Assembly (NCBI GenBank): GCA_013697365.1
Contig: JACCXA010000228.1
Location: forward strand, 1 to 5,662
Origin: Chthoniobacterales bacterium
GTDB lineage: Bacteria; Verrucomicrobiota; Verrucomicrobiia; Chthoniobacterales; UBA10450
Length of the DNA stretch: 5,662 nt
Direction: 5' to 3'
Shown here: positions 1 through 5,662 of the stretch, in pieces
Layout: every line of letters starts with the position of its first letter
Numbering within the stretch: position 1 is the stretch's first letter
Translations under genes and position numbers: made by a program
Notes under the pieces: generated by a model
What the model was told of the DNA's origin: nothing
Databases searched by the model: none
The model's input: only the letters and a program-made list of their open reading frames with translations

Positions 1-1649
1 GCATGGCGGCAAACTGTCTTCGCGATCATGTCCTCGCCCAGGCGCAAAGCTGAACTGCCAGGGCTGACGTGGCGGAGCGCGTCAATTACGTCGCCCAGAA
101 ACTTGGCCGGGTCGGAGGTCTGCAGAAACGTCGGGAGGCTGTCGACCTTGAAGGTGTGCGCGCCGAACGGCTCGATCCCGATGCCCATTTTTTGCAATGT
201 CCGGACGTTGCGCTCGACCCACTCAGCATCGCGCGGGGGCAGGTCGAATGTCTGCGGCAGAAGCTGGCGCTGCGATGGGACACCTTTTTCCTCCATCCGA
301 CGGCGCAGCTCTTCGAACAAAATGCGTTCGTGCGCGGCGTGTTGATCAACGAGGACCAGACCGTTCGCATTCTCCATCAGGACGTAAAGCTTGTTCAGGA
401 CGCCGATGATTTGGAACTGCCGGTCGCGTGGCGGCGCCGCGAGCGGCTCATCGCTCCGCTGATCTTCGCGCGGTGGAGAAAAATCTTCGCCATCTGACCG
501 ACTCGCGATGACACGCGGCAACGAATCGCGGTCCACGAACGCGAAATCTTCAGCCGGTTGACCCGGAGTTGGAACAAGGCTCGCCACCGGTGCGGACGGC
601 ATGATCGCAGCGACATCCGCCTCCGGCGGACGGAATTGGTCCTGCCATTCGCGCCGGCCACCTTCCAGCGTGCGACGCACGGCCTCGACAACCGCTTCAC
701 GCACCGCAGCCGGATCGCGAAATCGCACTTCGCGCTTGGCCGGATGCACATTCACGTCGACCGCGGCGGGATCGAGCGTGAGAAACAGGAACGTCACGGC
801 GAACTGCCCCTTCATCAAAGCGGTGTGATAGCCTTCGCGCAGCGCGGCGCTCAGGACCGGGCTTTCGATTGCCCGGCCGTTCACGAAGACAAGCTGCTGC
901 GTTCGCGTTTGCCGACTGAGCCCCGCCTGCCCGATCAATCCTGAAATCTCGATCTTCGCCCGGTTCGGCGCTGCCTCCACTTCCAGCAGCCGCTCGACCA
1001 GCTCGGCACCGTGCAAATCCCGAATGCGCTGCTTGAGGGAATCGGTCGCGGGAAGTTGAAAGACGACACGCTCATCCCGCACGAAAACGAAAGCGACGCG
1101 CGGGTGACCCGTCGCCTGCAAGTGTAGTTGATGTTCAATGTTCCGGCTTTCGGTGTTCTCCGAGCGAAGAAATTTTCGGCGCGCCGGCAGATTATAAAAC
1201 AAGGAGCGTACTTCGATCTGTGTGCCGGGCGCTTCGCCCCCATCGCGCACCGTCTCGATCCTGCCGCCGGCCACGATGATCTCCGTTCCCGCCACGGCAT
1301 CCGGTTCGCGCGTGGTGAGACGGAACCGCGAGACGCTCGCGATGCTCGGGAGGGCTTCACCGCGAAAGCCCAGCGTGCCGATGGCAGCAAGATCGGCAGC
1401 CGATCTGATCTTGCTCGTGGCGTGCCGCTCGAGACAAAGAAGCGCATCGTCGCGCTCCATTCCACAGCCGTCGTCCACCACCCGCACGAGGGAAATTCCT
1501 CCGCGCCGGATGATGATTTCGATCCGGCCCGCGCCGGCGTCGATGCTGTTTTCGACCAGTTCCTTCACGACAGACGCGGGGCGTTCCACGACTTCCCCGG
1601 CCGCGACCTGGCTGGCGAGGATGTCCGGCAGTAACTGAATGCGGCTCAT
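1..1649 (-). CDS. mutL: DNA mismatch repair protein MutL, endonuclease type (3' end beyond window)
   Basis: MutL couples mismatch recognition by MutS to strand incision and excision. Reading leftward from the ATG at 1649, the frame stays open for 549 codons to the window edge, so the last part of the C-terminal domain is missing. The N-terminal GHKL ATPase motifs are all visible: KELVENSIDAG (catalytic Glu30, Mg-binding Asn34), DDGCGM (Asp59), HATSK (76-80), GFRGEAL (94-100), FVNGRAIES, and HPAKREVRF (His302, Lys305 matching the phosphate-binding lysine). A Pro/Asp-rich linker covers about residues 345-410. The C-terminal domain starts near Phe412 and carries DQHAAHERILFE (435-446), which fits the DQHA(x)2E(x)4E metal-binding motif of nicking MutL/PMS2 proteins. 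QRQLLP (460-465) resembles the beta-clamp-binding QxxLxP motif of Bacillus MutL. A MutH-independent repair pathway is inferred. The start is supported by GAGG five bases upstream and by alignment with the family N-terminus (IQLLP). Confidence 0.97.
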   Translation of the reverse strand, partial: MSRIQLLPDILASQVAAGEVVERPASVVKELVENSIDAGAGRIEIIIRRGGISLVRVVDDGCGMERDDALLCLERHATSKIRSAADLAAIGTLGFRGEALPSIASVSRFRLTTREPDAVAGTEIIVAGGRIETVRDGGEAPGTQIEVRSLFYNLPARRKFLRSENTESRNIEHQLHLQATGHPRVAFVFVRDERVVFQLPATDSLKQRIRDLHGAELVERLLEVEAAPNRAKIEISGLIGQAGLSRQTRTQQLVFVNGRAIESPVLSAALREGYHTALMKGQFAVTFLFLTLDPAAVDVNVHPAKREVRFRDPAAVREAVVEAVRRTLEGGRREWQDQFRPPEADVAAIMPSAPVASLVPTPGQPAEDFAFVDRDSLPRVIASRSDGEDFSPPREDQRSDEPLAAPPRDRQFQIIGVLNKLYVLMENANGLVLVDQHAAHERILFEELRRRMEEKGVPSQRQLLPQTFDLPPRDAEWVERNVRTLQKMGIGIEPFGAHTFKVDSLPTFLQTSDPAKFLGDVIDALRHVSPGSSALRLGEDMIAKTVCRH

Positions 1650-1654
1650 TGCAG

Positions 1655-1658
1655 CCTC
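1655..1658 (-). promoter_or_regulatory. Ribosome binding site of mutL
   Basis: GAGG on the minus strand lies five bases before the ATG at 1649. It supports this start over any upstream in-frame alternative. No good sigma70 promoter for mutL stands out in the divergent spacer. The best -10-like hexamer (TAAATT, just upstream) lacks a recognisable -35 partner. Confidence 0.6.
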
Positions 1659-1723
1659 GAATTTAGCGATGAGGAGGGAATACGCGAGAAGAGCGGCATT
1701 CACGTCCCCTCCCCCCGGTCCGG

Positions 1724-1751
1724 TTGACTTGCCCCGGTGCCGGGATAACCT
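1724..1751 (+). promoter_or_regulatory. Putative promoter of the Fe-S carrier gene
   Basis: TTGACT at 1724-1729 matches the sigma70 -35 consensus at five of six positions. Downstream, the stretch GGGATAACCT holds a weak -10: GATAAC at 1744-1749 (14-base spacer) or TAACCT at 1746-1751 (16-base spacer). Either would place the transcription start only a few bases before the ATG at 1762, so the mRNA would have almost no leader. This fits the absence of any Shine-Dalgarno sequence there. The -10 is poor, so the call is tentative. Confidence 0.4.
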
Positions 1752-1761
1752 CGAATCACTC

Positions 1762-2097
1762 ATGATCACCGTGACGGACAACGCAGTCCGAGAACTCCGT
1801 TCCCTGCTCGAAGCCCAGACTGAATCCAAAGGAAAAGGCCTGCGCGTCGCGATTGCCAAAGGCGGGTGCTCAGGTTTGCAATATGAGATGTCGCTCGATG
1901 CGCGGAAGGCAGGCGACGCGATTGTGGTCCGCGACGGAGTGGAGTTCTTCGTCGACGACGAAAGCGCGCAGCTTCTGCGTGGGGCTACCCTGGATTACAA
2001 CGATGGCCTCACCGGCACGGGTTTTCAGATCGTGAATCCAAATGCCGCGCGGACCTGCGGCTGCGGCACGTCCTTCGAACCCGCGCGGCCCGCTTGA
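1762..2097 (+). CDS. A-type iron-sulfur cluster carrier (IscA/ErpA/SufA family)
   Basis: This is a small cytoplasmic protein of 111 residues, the normal size for A-type carriers, which bind an Fe-S cluster and hand it to apo-enzymes. The three conserved ligand cysteines are present: Cys36 in GGCSGLQY, and Cys99 and Cys101 in the C-terminal TCGCGTSF. Other family hallmarks are FVDDESAQLLRGATLDY (about 63-79), the GTGF segment and NPNA just before the CGC motif. The ATG at 1762 gives the usual family N-terminus (MITVTDNAVREL). A longer frame from 1639 adds 41 unlike residues and would overlap the start of mutL, so it was not chosen. No Shine-Dalgarno sequence precedes the ATG. No other suf or isc genes are in the window, which suggests a stand-alone carrier like ErpA, but IscA, SufA and ErpA cannot be told apart from sequence alone. 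It is probably co-transcribed with the membrane protein that follows 35 bp later. Confidence 0.95.
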   Translation: MITVTDNAVRELRSLLEAQTESKGKGLRVAIAKGGCSGLQYEMSLDARKAGDAIVVRDGVEFFVDDESAQLLRGATLDYNDGLTGTGFQIVNPNAARTCGCGTSFEPARPA

Positions 2098-2100
2098 AGA

Positions 2101-2125
2101 CGACGGAGGCTTCGCCGACGGAGGC
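2101..2125 (+). repeat. Tandem CGACGGAGGC repeat holding two Shine-Dalgarno cores
   Basis: The decamer CGACGGAGGC occurs at 2101-2110 and again at 2116-2125, separated by TTCGC. Each copy contains GGAGG. The second GGAGG (2120-2124) lies eight bases before the ATG at 2133, which is good ribosome-binding geometry and fixes that start. The first lies too far upstream to serve the same start directly. The repeat fills most of the gap between the two plus-strand genes. Confidence 0.6.
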
Positions 2126-2132
2126 CGTTTAG

Positions 2133-3728
2133 ATGGATCGCACTCTTTTCCGCTACGAAGAGCCGTATGGGCGCCCCCGCGGCCGCAAGGCAAACCTCTT
2201 CGGCTGGACCATCGCGATCCTGCTCTTGATGGGGCTGACGCTCGCCGCTTGGCTAGGCAGCTATTACATCTTCGGCCAACCAGAGCGGCCCGACAGCTAT
2301 CGCATTTTGCAGAAGCTGCACAAAATCGAGCAACCAAAGCGTTTTCAATTAACGGCCGCGCCCGCGGGCGAATTCCTGAGCGGCAAACAACTCCACGATC
2401 GTTACAGCGCCTTGCGACCGGCGGAATTGGCAAAGAAGAACGCGGAGCTGGCCCGAAATTACATTCGTAATTTCCAACAGGTCGCCGGGCTCGTGCCTTA
2501 TGTCGTCGGGCGGTTTACAATCATGGAAGCGCGCGAGCTCGGGCCCAACGATCTGTTCACGTCGGGCATGGCGACACTTACCAGCGCGATCGACTATGGC
2601 GAACTGCTCCTCGAGCACGTTTATCCTGCCGATGCGCAATCGGTCCCGCTCATGAAACAGACGCTAGGGACAGGCCTGGAAATTAAGCTGGAACGCGCGC
2701 ACGATTTGTCGGCGGTCATCCACGCGGAACGGCTCGCTGATGGCCGCGTTATGATTACTACCGTGCCGCTCCTCTACGGAAGCTACACAGTCACGCAAGG
2801 CCGCGGCATGTTCAGTCTCGAGCCGCCCTTCGACCTCAACATGAGAGCCGGCTGGCCACTCTTCAAAGATGGATTACGCCGCGCCGCAGAGGCTCGCTAC
2901 GCAACCTATCGTCAGCAGTCAGGTCCCACCACGCAGGGCATTCCGATGCCCGGTCTTGGTCCCACCCCTGCACCTGTCACGGCTGCCAATGAATTGATCC
3001 GCGTCGTACCCGCTCTGCCGCTGCCGATGCAGTCTCCAGCAGCGACACCACTCGCGTTCGCGGCGAGCGCTACAGCCACGCCGAAAGGTAGCCGAGTGGC
3101 CCTTGCCTCGCCCTCGCCCCTCCCCCAAGCCCCCTCTGCGCCCACGGCCGTCGCCGCAAAACCGCTCGCTTCTCCCACGCCGCTGGCGATGGCTGCGGCC
3201 AGCGCGCCCGCTCGCCTCCCACCGGTTCCGAACGCCACCCCCATCCCAACCGCAGCGCCTGCGGGAGACATCGCTCCGCTGCCCGCTTTTCCCGCGGAGC
3301 CGACTCCGCTGGTCGCGCAGAAGGTGGTCCGTGACATGACTCTCGCCTCCACGGCTGGAGGGGGCTCCTGGAAAACCTACCCGCCGGGCAAAATGCCGGC
3401 GGGCCGTTTGATTACGACCTCGGACTTGCGTGATGTGGCGGAGCGCGGCCTGGCCGGCGAACGCGTCTATCTGCGGGGAGAATTTGTCGTGAATTTTGCG
3501 GAATCAAACCGCGCTGTCCTTCGGCCGCGAGGCGGCATGGCGGAGACGGTCCTACATCTCGGTGCCCCGTCCTCCACTCGTATCATCGTGGAATTTCCAT
3601 CCGGATACACGCCACCGGAACAAGGCTCGACCGTGAATCGCGATGACGCGCGCCCCTACGAAATCACCGAAGTCCGGAAACAATCCGACGGACAACTGAA
3701 CGTCTTCGTCCGCGAGATCATGCAGTGA
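2133..3728 (+). CDS. Unrecognised single-pass membrane protein with Pro/Ala-rich linker
   Basis: This is a 531-residue protein whose family I do not recognise. Residues 1-21 are polar and Arg/Lys-rich (RPRGRK). Residues 22-47 form one strong membrane helix, and the basic N-terminal side predicts N-in, C-out topology. A folded region of about 50-262 follows, with a charged helical stretch near 94-114 and a beta-like section around 180-230. Residues about 264-395 are a low-complexity Pro/Ala/Thr/Ser linker with many TP, SP and AP pairs. A final domain, about 411-531, has alternating strand patterns (GERVYLRGEFVV, TRIIVEFPSGY, LNVFVREIM) that suggest a small beta-barrel, possibly OB-like; this is inference from pattern only. 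It has no cysteines and no visible catalytic motif. The start at 2133 is supported by GGAGG eight bases upstream. Position suggests co-transcription with the Fe-S carrier, but nothing shows a functional link. An envelope role is likely and the exact job is unknown. Confidence 0.9.
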   Translation: MDRTLFRYEEPYGRPRGRKANLFGWTIAILLLMGLTLAAWLGSYYIFGQPERPDSYRILQKLHKIEQPKRFQLTAAPAGEFLSGKQLHDRYSALRPAELAKKNAELARNYIRNFQQVAGLVPYVVGRFTIMEARELGPNDLFTSGMATLTSAIDYGELLLEHVYPADAQSVPLMKQTLGTGLEIKLERAHDLSAVIHAERLADGRVMITTVPLLYGSYTVTQGRGMFSLEPPFDLNMRAGWPLFKDGLRRAAEARYATYRQQSGPTTQGIPMPGLGPTPAPVTAANELIRVVPALPLPMQSPAATPLAFAASATATPKGSRVALASPSPLPQAPSAPTAVAAKPLASPTPLAMAAASAPARLPPVPNATPIPTAAPAGDIAPLPAFPAEPTPLVAQKVVRDMTLASTAGGGSWKTYPPGKMPAGRLITTSDLRDVAERGLAGERVYLRGEFVVNFAESNRAVLRPRGGMAETVLHLGAPSSTRIIVEFPSGYTPPEQGSTVNRDDARPYEITEVRKQSDGQLNVFVREIMQ

Positions 3729-3738
3729 GGTTGACACC

Positions 3739-3800
3739 GTTAAATCGTGAATCGTTAGACCGCACAACCGATTCAACGATCAACGATTTAGCGATTTAAC
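3739..3800. terminator. Long imperfect inverted repeat between convergent genes, possible two-way terminator
   Basis: GTTAAATCG (3739-3747) pairs perfectly with CGATTTAAC (3792-3800). Inside it, AATCGTT (3750-3756) pairs with AACGATT (3782-3788), separated by a small internal loop (TG against TAG). The loop of about 25 bases is long. The element sits exactly between two converging stop codons (3728 and 3807), where a shared terminator is expected. It lacks a clean GC-rich stem followed by a T-run, so termination is inferred from place and symmetry only. Confidence 0.45.
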
Positions 3801-3802
3801 CG
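3739..3802. repeat. CGATTTA/CGATTCA-type short tandem repeats in inverted arms
   Basis: The right arm reads as successive 7-8 base units: CGATTCAA, CGATCAA, CGATTTAG, CGATTTAA. The left arm, read on the minus strand, gives CGATTCA then CGATTTAA. The spacer is therefore built of two short arrays of the same unit in opposite orientation. It is clearly richer in A/T than the genes on either side. It may be a dispersed intergenic repeat of this genome. Confidence 0.55.
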
Positions 3803-3806
3803 TCCC

Positions 3807-4541
3807 TCACGGTCCGCGCGTCTCGCCGAGGACCTGCCCGTTCTCGATCTTGAAAACACCGATGTTCTCCTCGTCGAGCCATTGCTGGATCATCCCCCGC
3901 ATGGAGGACCAACCGAACAACCGCTGATCAAGCACGCTGTCGGGCACGGACTGGTTGCCGAGAGTGATATCCGTGATCTGGGCCTTGTCCGGATCGCCAT
4001 CGGGTGACGCCTGCACCGATGCCTCGCCGTTCAGATACCGGCCGCCCATGAAGACGACGCCCTTCAGGGGAACGCTAACCTGCACGCGGCCAACGTTGCC
4101 TTGCATGGAGACGAATACCTTTCCGCGCAGATTGGATTCCGCCGCGATCAGAGTGTTTATTTCCGCCGCGCTCAAATTGATTGAAGCTTTTTCGCCACGC
4201 TTGGCGGCGCGCTCGAACGCTTTCCACCGCGCCTGAACATTGGCCGCCTCGACTCGCGGAGCCGCAGGCGTGGGAGTCGCTTCCAAAGGCGTGCCGGACG
4301 TGGGGTCCGGCGTTGTGACCGGCGACGCTGTTGGCGCTGTCCCCAGCGTGGGAGACTCTGCTTCCGGCAGCGTCACAGGTTCGGTCGATGAATAGGTATG
4401 GCGAAGATGATTCAGCGCCCACATCCCACCGCCGACAAACGCAAAAGCAAGGAAAGCGAGAAGAGCGAAAAGCGTAAGGCAACCGATTCCGCAACAGCCT
4501 TTGGCACTGGGTGGAGGTGGAGGCACGTCAGTCGCGTTCAT
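3807..4541 (-). CDS. Unrecognised single-pass membrane protein with Thr/Pro linker
   Basis: This is a 244-residue protein of unknown function. The N-terminus is short and has a run of six prolines (7-12), then a cysteine cluster KGCCGIGC (Cys16, 17 and 21) directly before a membrane helix at about 21-43. The helix is followed by a Thr/Pro/Ala/Ser linker (about 51-96) and an extracytoplasmic domain (about 97-244). That domain begins with a charged helix and INLSAAEINTLI, then a strand-rich part (KVFVSMQGNVGRVQVSVPLKG, with GGRYLNGEASV). The order 'Ser-x-x-Glu-Ile-Asn, then paired strands ending in VPL' resembles YpmS/DUF2140-like extracytoplasmic domains, but that is an impression and not a firm match. 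The start codon overlaps the stop of the HIT gene as ATGA (4538-4541), which indicates translational coupling. GGGGAGA lies ten bases upstream. The cysteines precede the hydrophobic stretch, so this is not a classic lipobox. Confidence 0.88.
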   Translation of the reverse strand: MNATDVPPPPPSAKGCCGIGCLTLFALLAFLAFAFVGGGMWALNHLRHTYSSTEPVTLPEAESPTLGTAPTASPVTTPDPTSGTPLEATPTPAAPRVEAANVQARWKAFERAAKRGEKASINLSAAEINTLIAAESNLRGKVFVSMQGNVGRVQVSVPLKGVVFMGGRYLNGEASVQASPDGDPDKAQITDITLGNQSVPDSVLDQRLFGWSSMRGMIQQWLDEENIGVFKIENGQVLGETRGP

Positions 4542-5137
4542 GAGCGAGGAATCTCCCCAGCGGCGAGGCGGGTCTGGGTTGCCATCAGCTTTTCATACAG
4601 GCTTTGTAACGCTTCCGAAAGCATGCGCGTCCCGGAAAGCACTGGCATGAAATTCGTATCGCCGCTCCAGCGCGGCACGATATGAAGATGCAGATGATCT
4701 GGCACGCCCGCACCAGCGCACTGGCCCAGGTTCAGGCCGACGTTGAAGCCCTGCGCTTTCATTGTTTCGCGAAGCAAACGCTGGCCATGAATCGCCAGGC
4801 TCCAAAGCTCCAGCACTTCGTTTTCGCCTAACGAGGCGGCGTCACCCGTTTTCCGATACGGCACGGCCATCAAATGACCGACCGCATAAGGATAGCGATT
4901 CATCATGAGGAAGGCGTTCTTGCGGCGCGCGAGAACCAGATGCGCGGCGTCGTCACTGGCGCGGGCCGCATCCGACAGGAAGTCCGGGTTGGCCGTTTCC
5001 TTTTCGAAATATTCAACCCGCCACGGACACCAAAGCGCGTCGATCTCTGCTTTAGGAAAGGCACTCAAGAGAGATGAACTTGCGCGGCGCGTCTCGGAAG
5101 TCGAGCAGGCTTTTGCTTGGAGCAGCGACACTTCCAT
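4538..5137 (-). CDS. HIT family nucleotide hydrolase/phosphorylase
   Basis: This is a histidine-triad protein of 199 residues from the chosen ATG. The signature HLHLHIVPRW carries His148, His150 and His152. By family knowledge the middle one (His150) is the nucleophile that attacks the alpha-phosphate of substrates such as Ap4A, AMP-lysine or similar nucleotides. Other family features are LWCPWRVEYFEKE near residues 35-47, which is typical of the branch containing mycobacterial Ap4A phosphorylase; NAFLMMNRYPYAVGHLMAVPYR in the core; and FNVGLNLGQCAGAG before the triad. The exact substrate cannot be read from sequence. An open frame runs up to an ATG at 5326, but that extension lies in another frame of the upstream gene and has shadow-like composition, so ATG 5137 is preferred. 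No Shine-Dalgarno precedes 5137, and about 30 poorly structured residues come before the conserved PWR segment, so the true start may be somewhat further in. The gene lies 31 bp after the upstream gene and overlaps the next one by ATGA. Confidence 0.93.
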   Translation of the reverse strand: MEVSLLQAKACSTSETRRASSSLLSAFPKAEIDALWCPWRVEYFEKETANPDFLSDAARASDDAAHLVLARRKNAFLMMNRYPYAVGHLMAVPYRKTGDAASLGENEVLELWSLAIHGQRLLRETMKAQGFNVGLNLGQCAGAGVPDHLHLHIVPRWSGDTNFMPVLSGTRMLSEALQSLYEKLMATQTRLAAGEIPRS

Positions 5138-5147
5138 CCGCTGACCG

Positions 5148-5153
5148 ATTATC
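5148..5153 (-). promoter_or_regulatory. Possible -10 element before the HIT gene
   Basis: GGGATAAT on the minus strand contains GATAAT (5 of 6 to TATAAT) ten bases before the HIT ATG. It resembles the GGGATAAC found at a similar distance from the Fe-S carrier start. No -35 hexamer is evident at the right distance, so this may be chance. If real, it would give a nearly leaderless internal transcript for the HIT gene. Confidence 0.2.
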
Positions 5154-5168
5154 CCAAGCGACGATCTA

Positions 5169-5662
5169 TCATTCTGGCGACAACCGCGTTGCAGCCCCGC
5201 GTTCCAGAAAAATGTAGCGCCGTTCTCGATCGTTGATGATGACTGCGGCTTCCAACCCCGATGGCACCACGCCCGGCAGATCATTCCGCAAAGGCGACAA
5301 TTCCTCAGCCGGAGCGACAAGCGCATCCAACGCCCCCGCCTGCCAGCGCTCGACGGCTTCCGCGGGTTTCATAAAACGCGTCCGCCGCAGATAAAGCAGA
5401 AGACCTTCCTCCTTCCCTCCGATCACTTCGTAGCGCCAATTCTTCGTTCGCGCCTGCTCTCGGACCGTTGCGCCGAAGCGAGCCAGCGCCCCGTCGTCCG
5501 CGCGATAACTAATGATGACTCGCTGCGCCACATAAGCCGTCGCGAACACACCCGCGAAGATCAATGCCACCGTGCCCCAGCGGCGGACGCGCCCGGCCGA
5601 TGCAGTCTCTTGCGAGAGCATTCCAAACTGCGCGGCGAGCAGCAGGCAAAGCGGCGGGATTA
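5169..5662 (-). CDS. C-terminal part of a membrane protein, probably family-39 (ArnT/PMT-like) glycosyltransferase (5' end beyond window)
   Basis: The frame is open through the right edge, so only the last 163 residues are seen. It begins inside a hydrophobic segment (IPPLCLLLAAQFG), then a short polar loop with RVRRW and a final membrane helix (about 5579-5523, WGTVALIFAGVFATAYVAQ). A soluble tail of about 115 residues follows. The pattern 'PP-L-LLLA, basic loop, last helix, then a tail with YEVIGGKEEGLLLYLRR and KPAEAVERWQAG' resembles the C-termini of ArnT/dolichyl-phosphate-mannose transferase-like enzymes, which move sugars from lipid carriers on the outer face of the membrane. The catalytic N-terminal part is not in the window, so the family is inferred. 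An internal ATG at 5621 would start within this membrane region and is unlikely to be the true start. The stop at 5169 is 31 bp before the HIT start, which suggests one operon. Confidence 0.62.
   Translation of the reverse strand, partial: IPPLCLLLAAQFGMLSQETASAGRVRRWGTVALIFAGVFATAYVAQRVIISYRADDGALARFGATVREQARTKNWRYEVIGGKEEGLLLYLRRTRFMKPAEAVERWQAGALDALVAPAEELSPLRNDLPGVVPSGLEAAVIINDRERRYIFLERGAATRLSPE

Noticed and set aside
1390..1406. 17-base palindrome AGATCGGC-A-GCCGATCT
   Set aside because: It lies inside mutL and codes for ordinary family residues (IRSAADL); with no neighbouring operator or site logic it is best taken as chance.
935..1465. Minus-strand open frame of 176 codons inside mutL
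   Set aside because: It is a different frame of the same strand as mutL, with Arg/Ser-rich shadow composition.
1128..1634. Long plus-strand open frames (also 69-497, 558-944 and 1222-1638)
   Set aside because: They are antisense to mutL, whose minus-strand frame is open throughout and carries every family motif. The plus-strand translations are Arg-rich and show no family features.
1639..1761. N-terminal extension of the Fe-S carrier by 41 residues
   Set aside because: It overlaps the mutL start, does not resemble A-type carriers, and the ATG at 1762 gives the normal family length and N-terminus.
1870..2433. Minus-strand frame of 187 codons
   Set aside because: It is antisense to the Fe-S carrier and the start of the 531-residue gene, and no family pattern is seen.
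2912..3352. Minus-strand Gly/Ala-rich frames opposite the Pro/Ala linker
   Set aside because: They are antisense reflections of a GC-rich low-complexity coding stretch; the Gly/Ala content is what that produces.
3380..3403. Strong GC hairpin CCCGCCGG / CCGGCGGG with an 8-base loop
   Set aside because: It is inside the 531-residue coding region with no T-run after it, and PPGK/MPAGR codon choice in a GC-rich gene can explain it.
4470..4500. Lipoprotein signal (lipobox) in the 244-residue protein
   Set aside because: The cysteines precede the hydrophobic helix instead of following it, so signal peptidase II processing is not expected.
5138..5326. 63-residue upstream extension of the HIT protein
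   Set aside because: Most of it is an out-of-frame reading of the upstream membrane protein gene, with Arg/Cys/Trp-rich shadow composition.

Overview
The window is a GC-rich, gene-dense piece of an ordinary bacterial chromosome. No phage, insertion sequence, CRISPR, rRNA or tRNA signal was seen. The best guess for the source is Verrucomicrobiota, perhaps the Chthoniobacterales/'Spartobacteria' side. This rests on recalled family resemblance: the HIT protein with its W-PWR-EYFEK start, proteins with Thr/Pro/Ala linkers, and AT-richer CGATTTA-type intergenic repeats. It is inference only, because no search was possible.

Layout. The minus strand from 1649 to the left edge carries mutL, whose 3' end lies outside the window. 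It contains a complete GHKL ATPase domain and the first part of a C-terminal domain with an endonuclease motif. A 112-bp divergent spacer (1650-1761) separates it from a plus-strand pair. That pair is an A-type iron-sulfur carrier (IscA/ErpA family, 1762-2097) followed 35 bp later by an unrecognised 531-residue single-pass membrane protein (2133-3728). From the right edge, three minus-strand genes run toward this pair. They are the C-terminal part of a membrane protein that looks like a family-39 glycosyltransferase (stop at 5169), a HIT-domain nucleotide hydrolase/transferase (4538-5137), and an unrecognised 244-residue single-pass membrane protein (3807-4541). The last two overlap by ATGA. 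The plus and minus operons converge on a short AT-richer spacer (3729-3806) filled with inverted CGATTTA-like repeats that can fold into a long stem and may serve as a two-way terminator.

Function. MutL (mismatch repair) and the Fe-S carrier are housekeeping genes that share only a divergent spacer. The two unrecognised membrane proteins have the same plan: a short cytoplasmic N-terminus, one membrane helix, a Pro/Ala/Thr-rich linker and an extracytoplasmic folded domain. Nothing in the window links them to a known system. I found no convincing evidence of a new multi-gene system. The best leads are the two unrecognised membrane proteins, the repeat-filled convergent spacer, and a possible leaderless promoter arrangement ahead of the Fe-S carrier.
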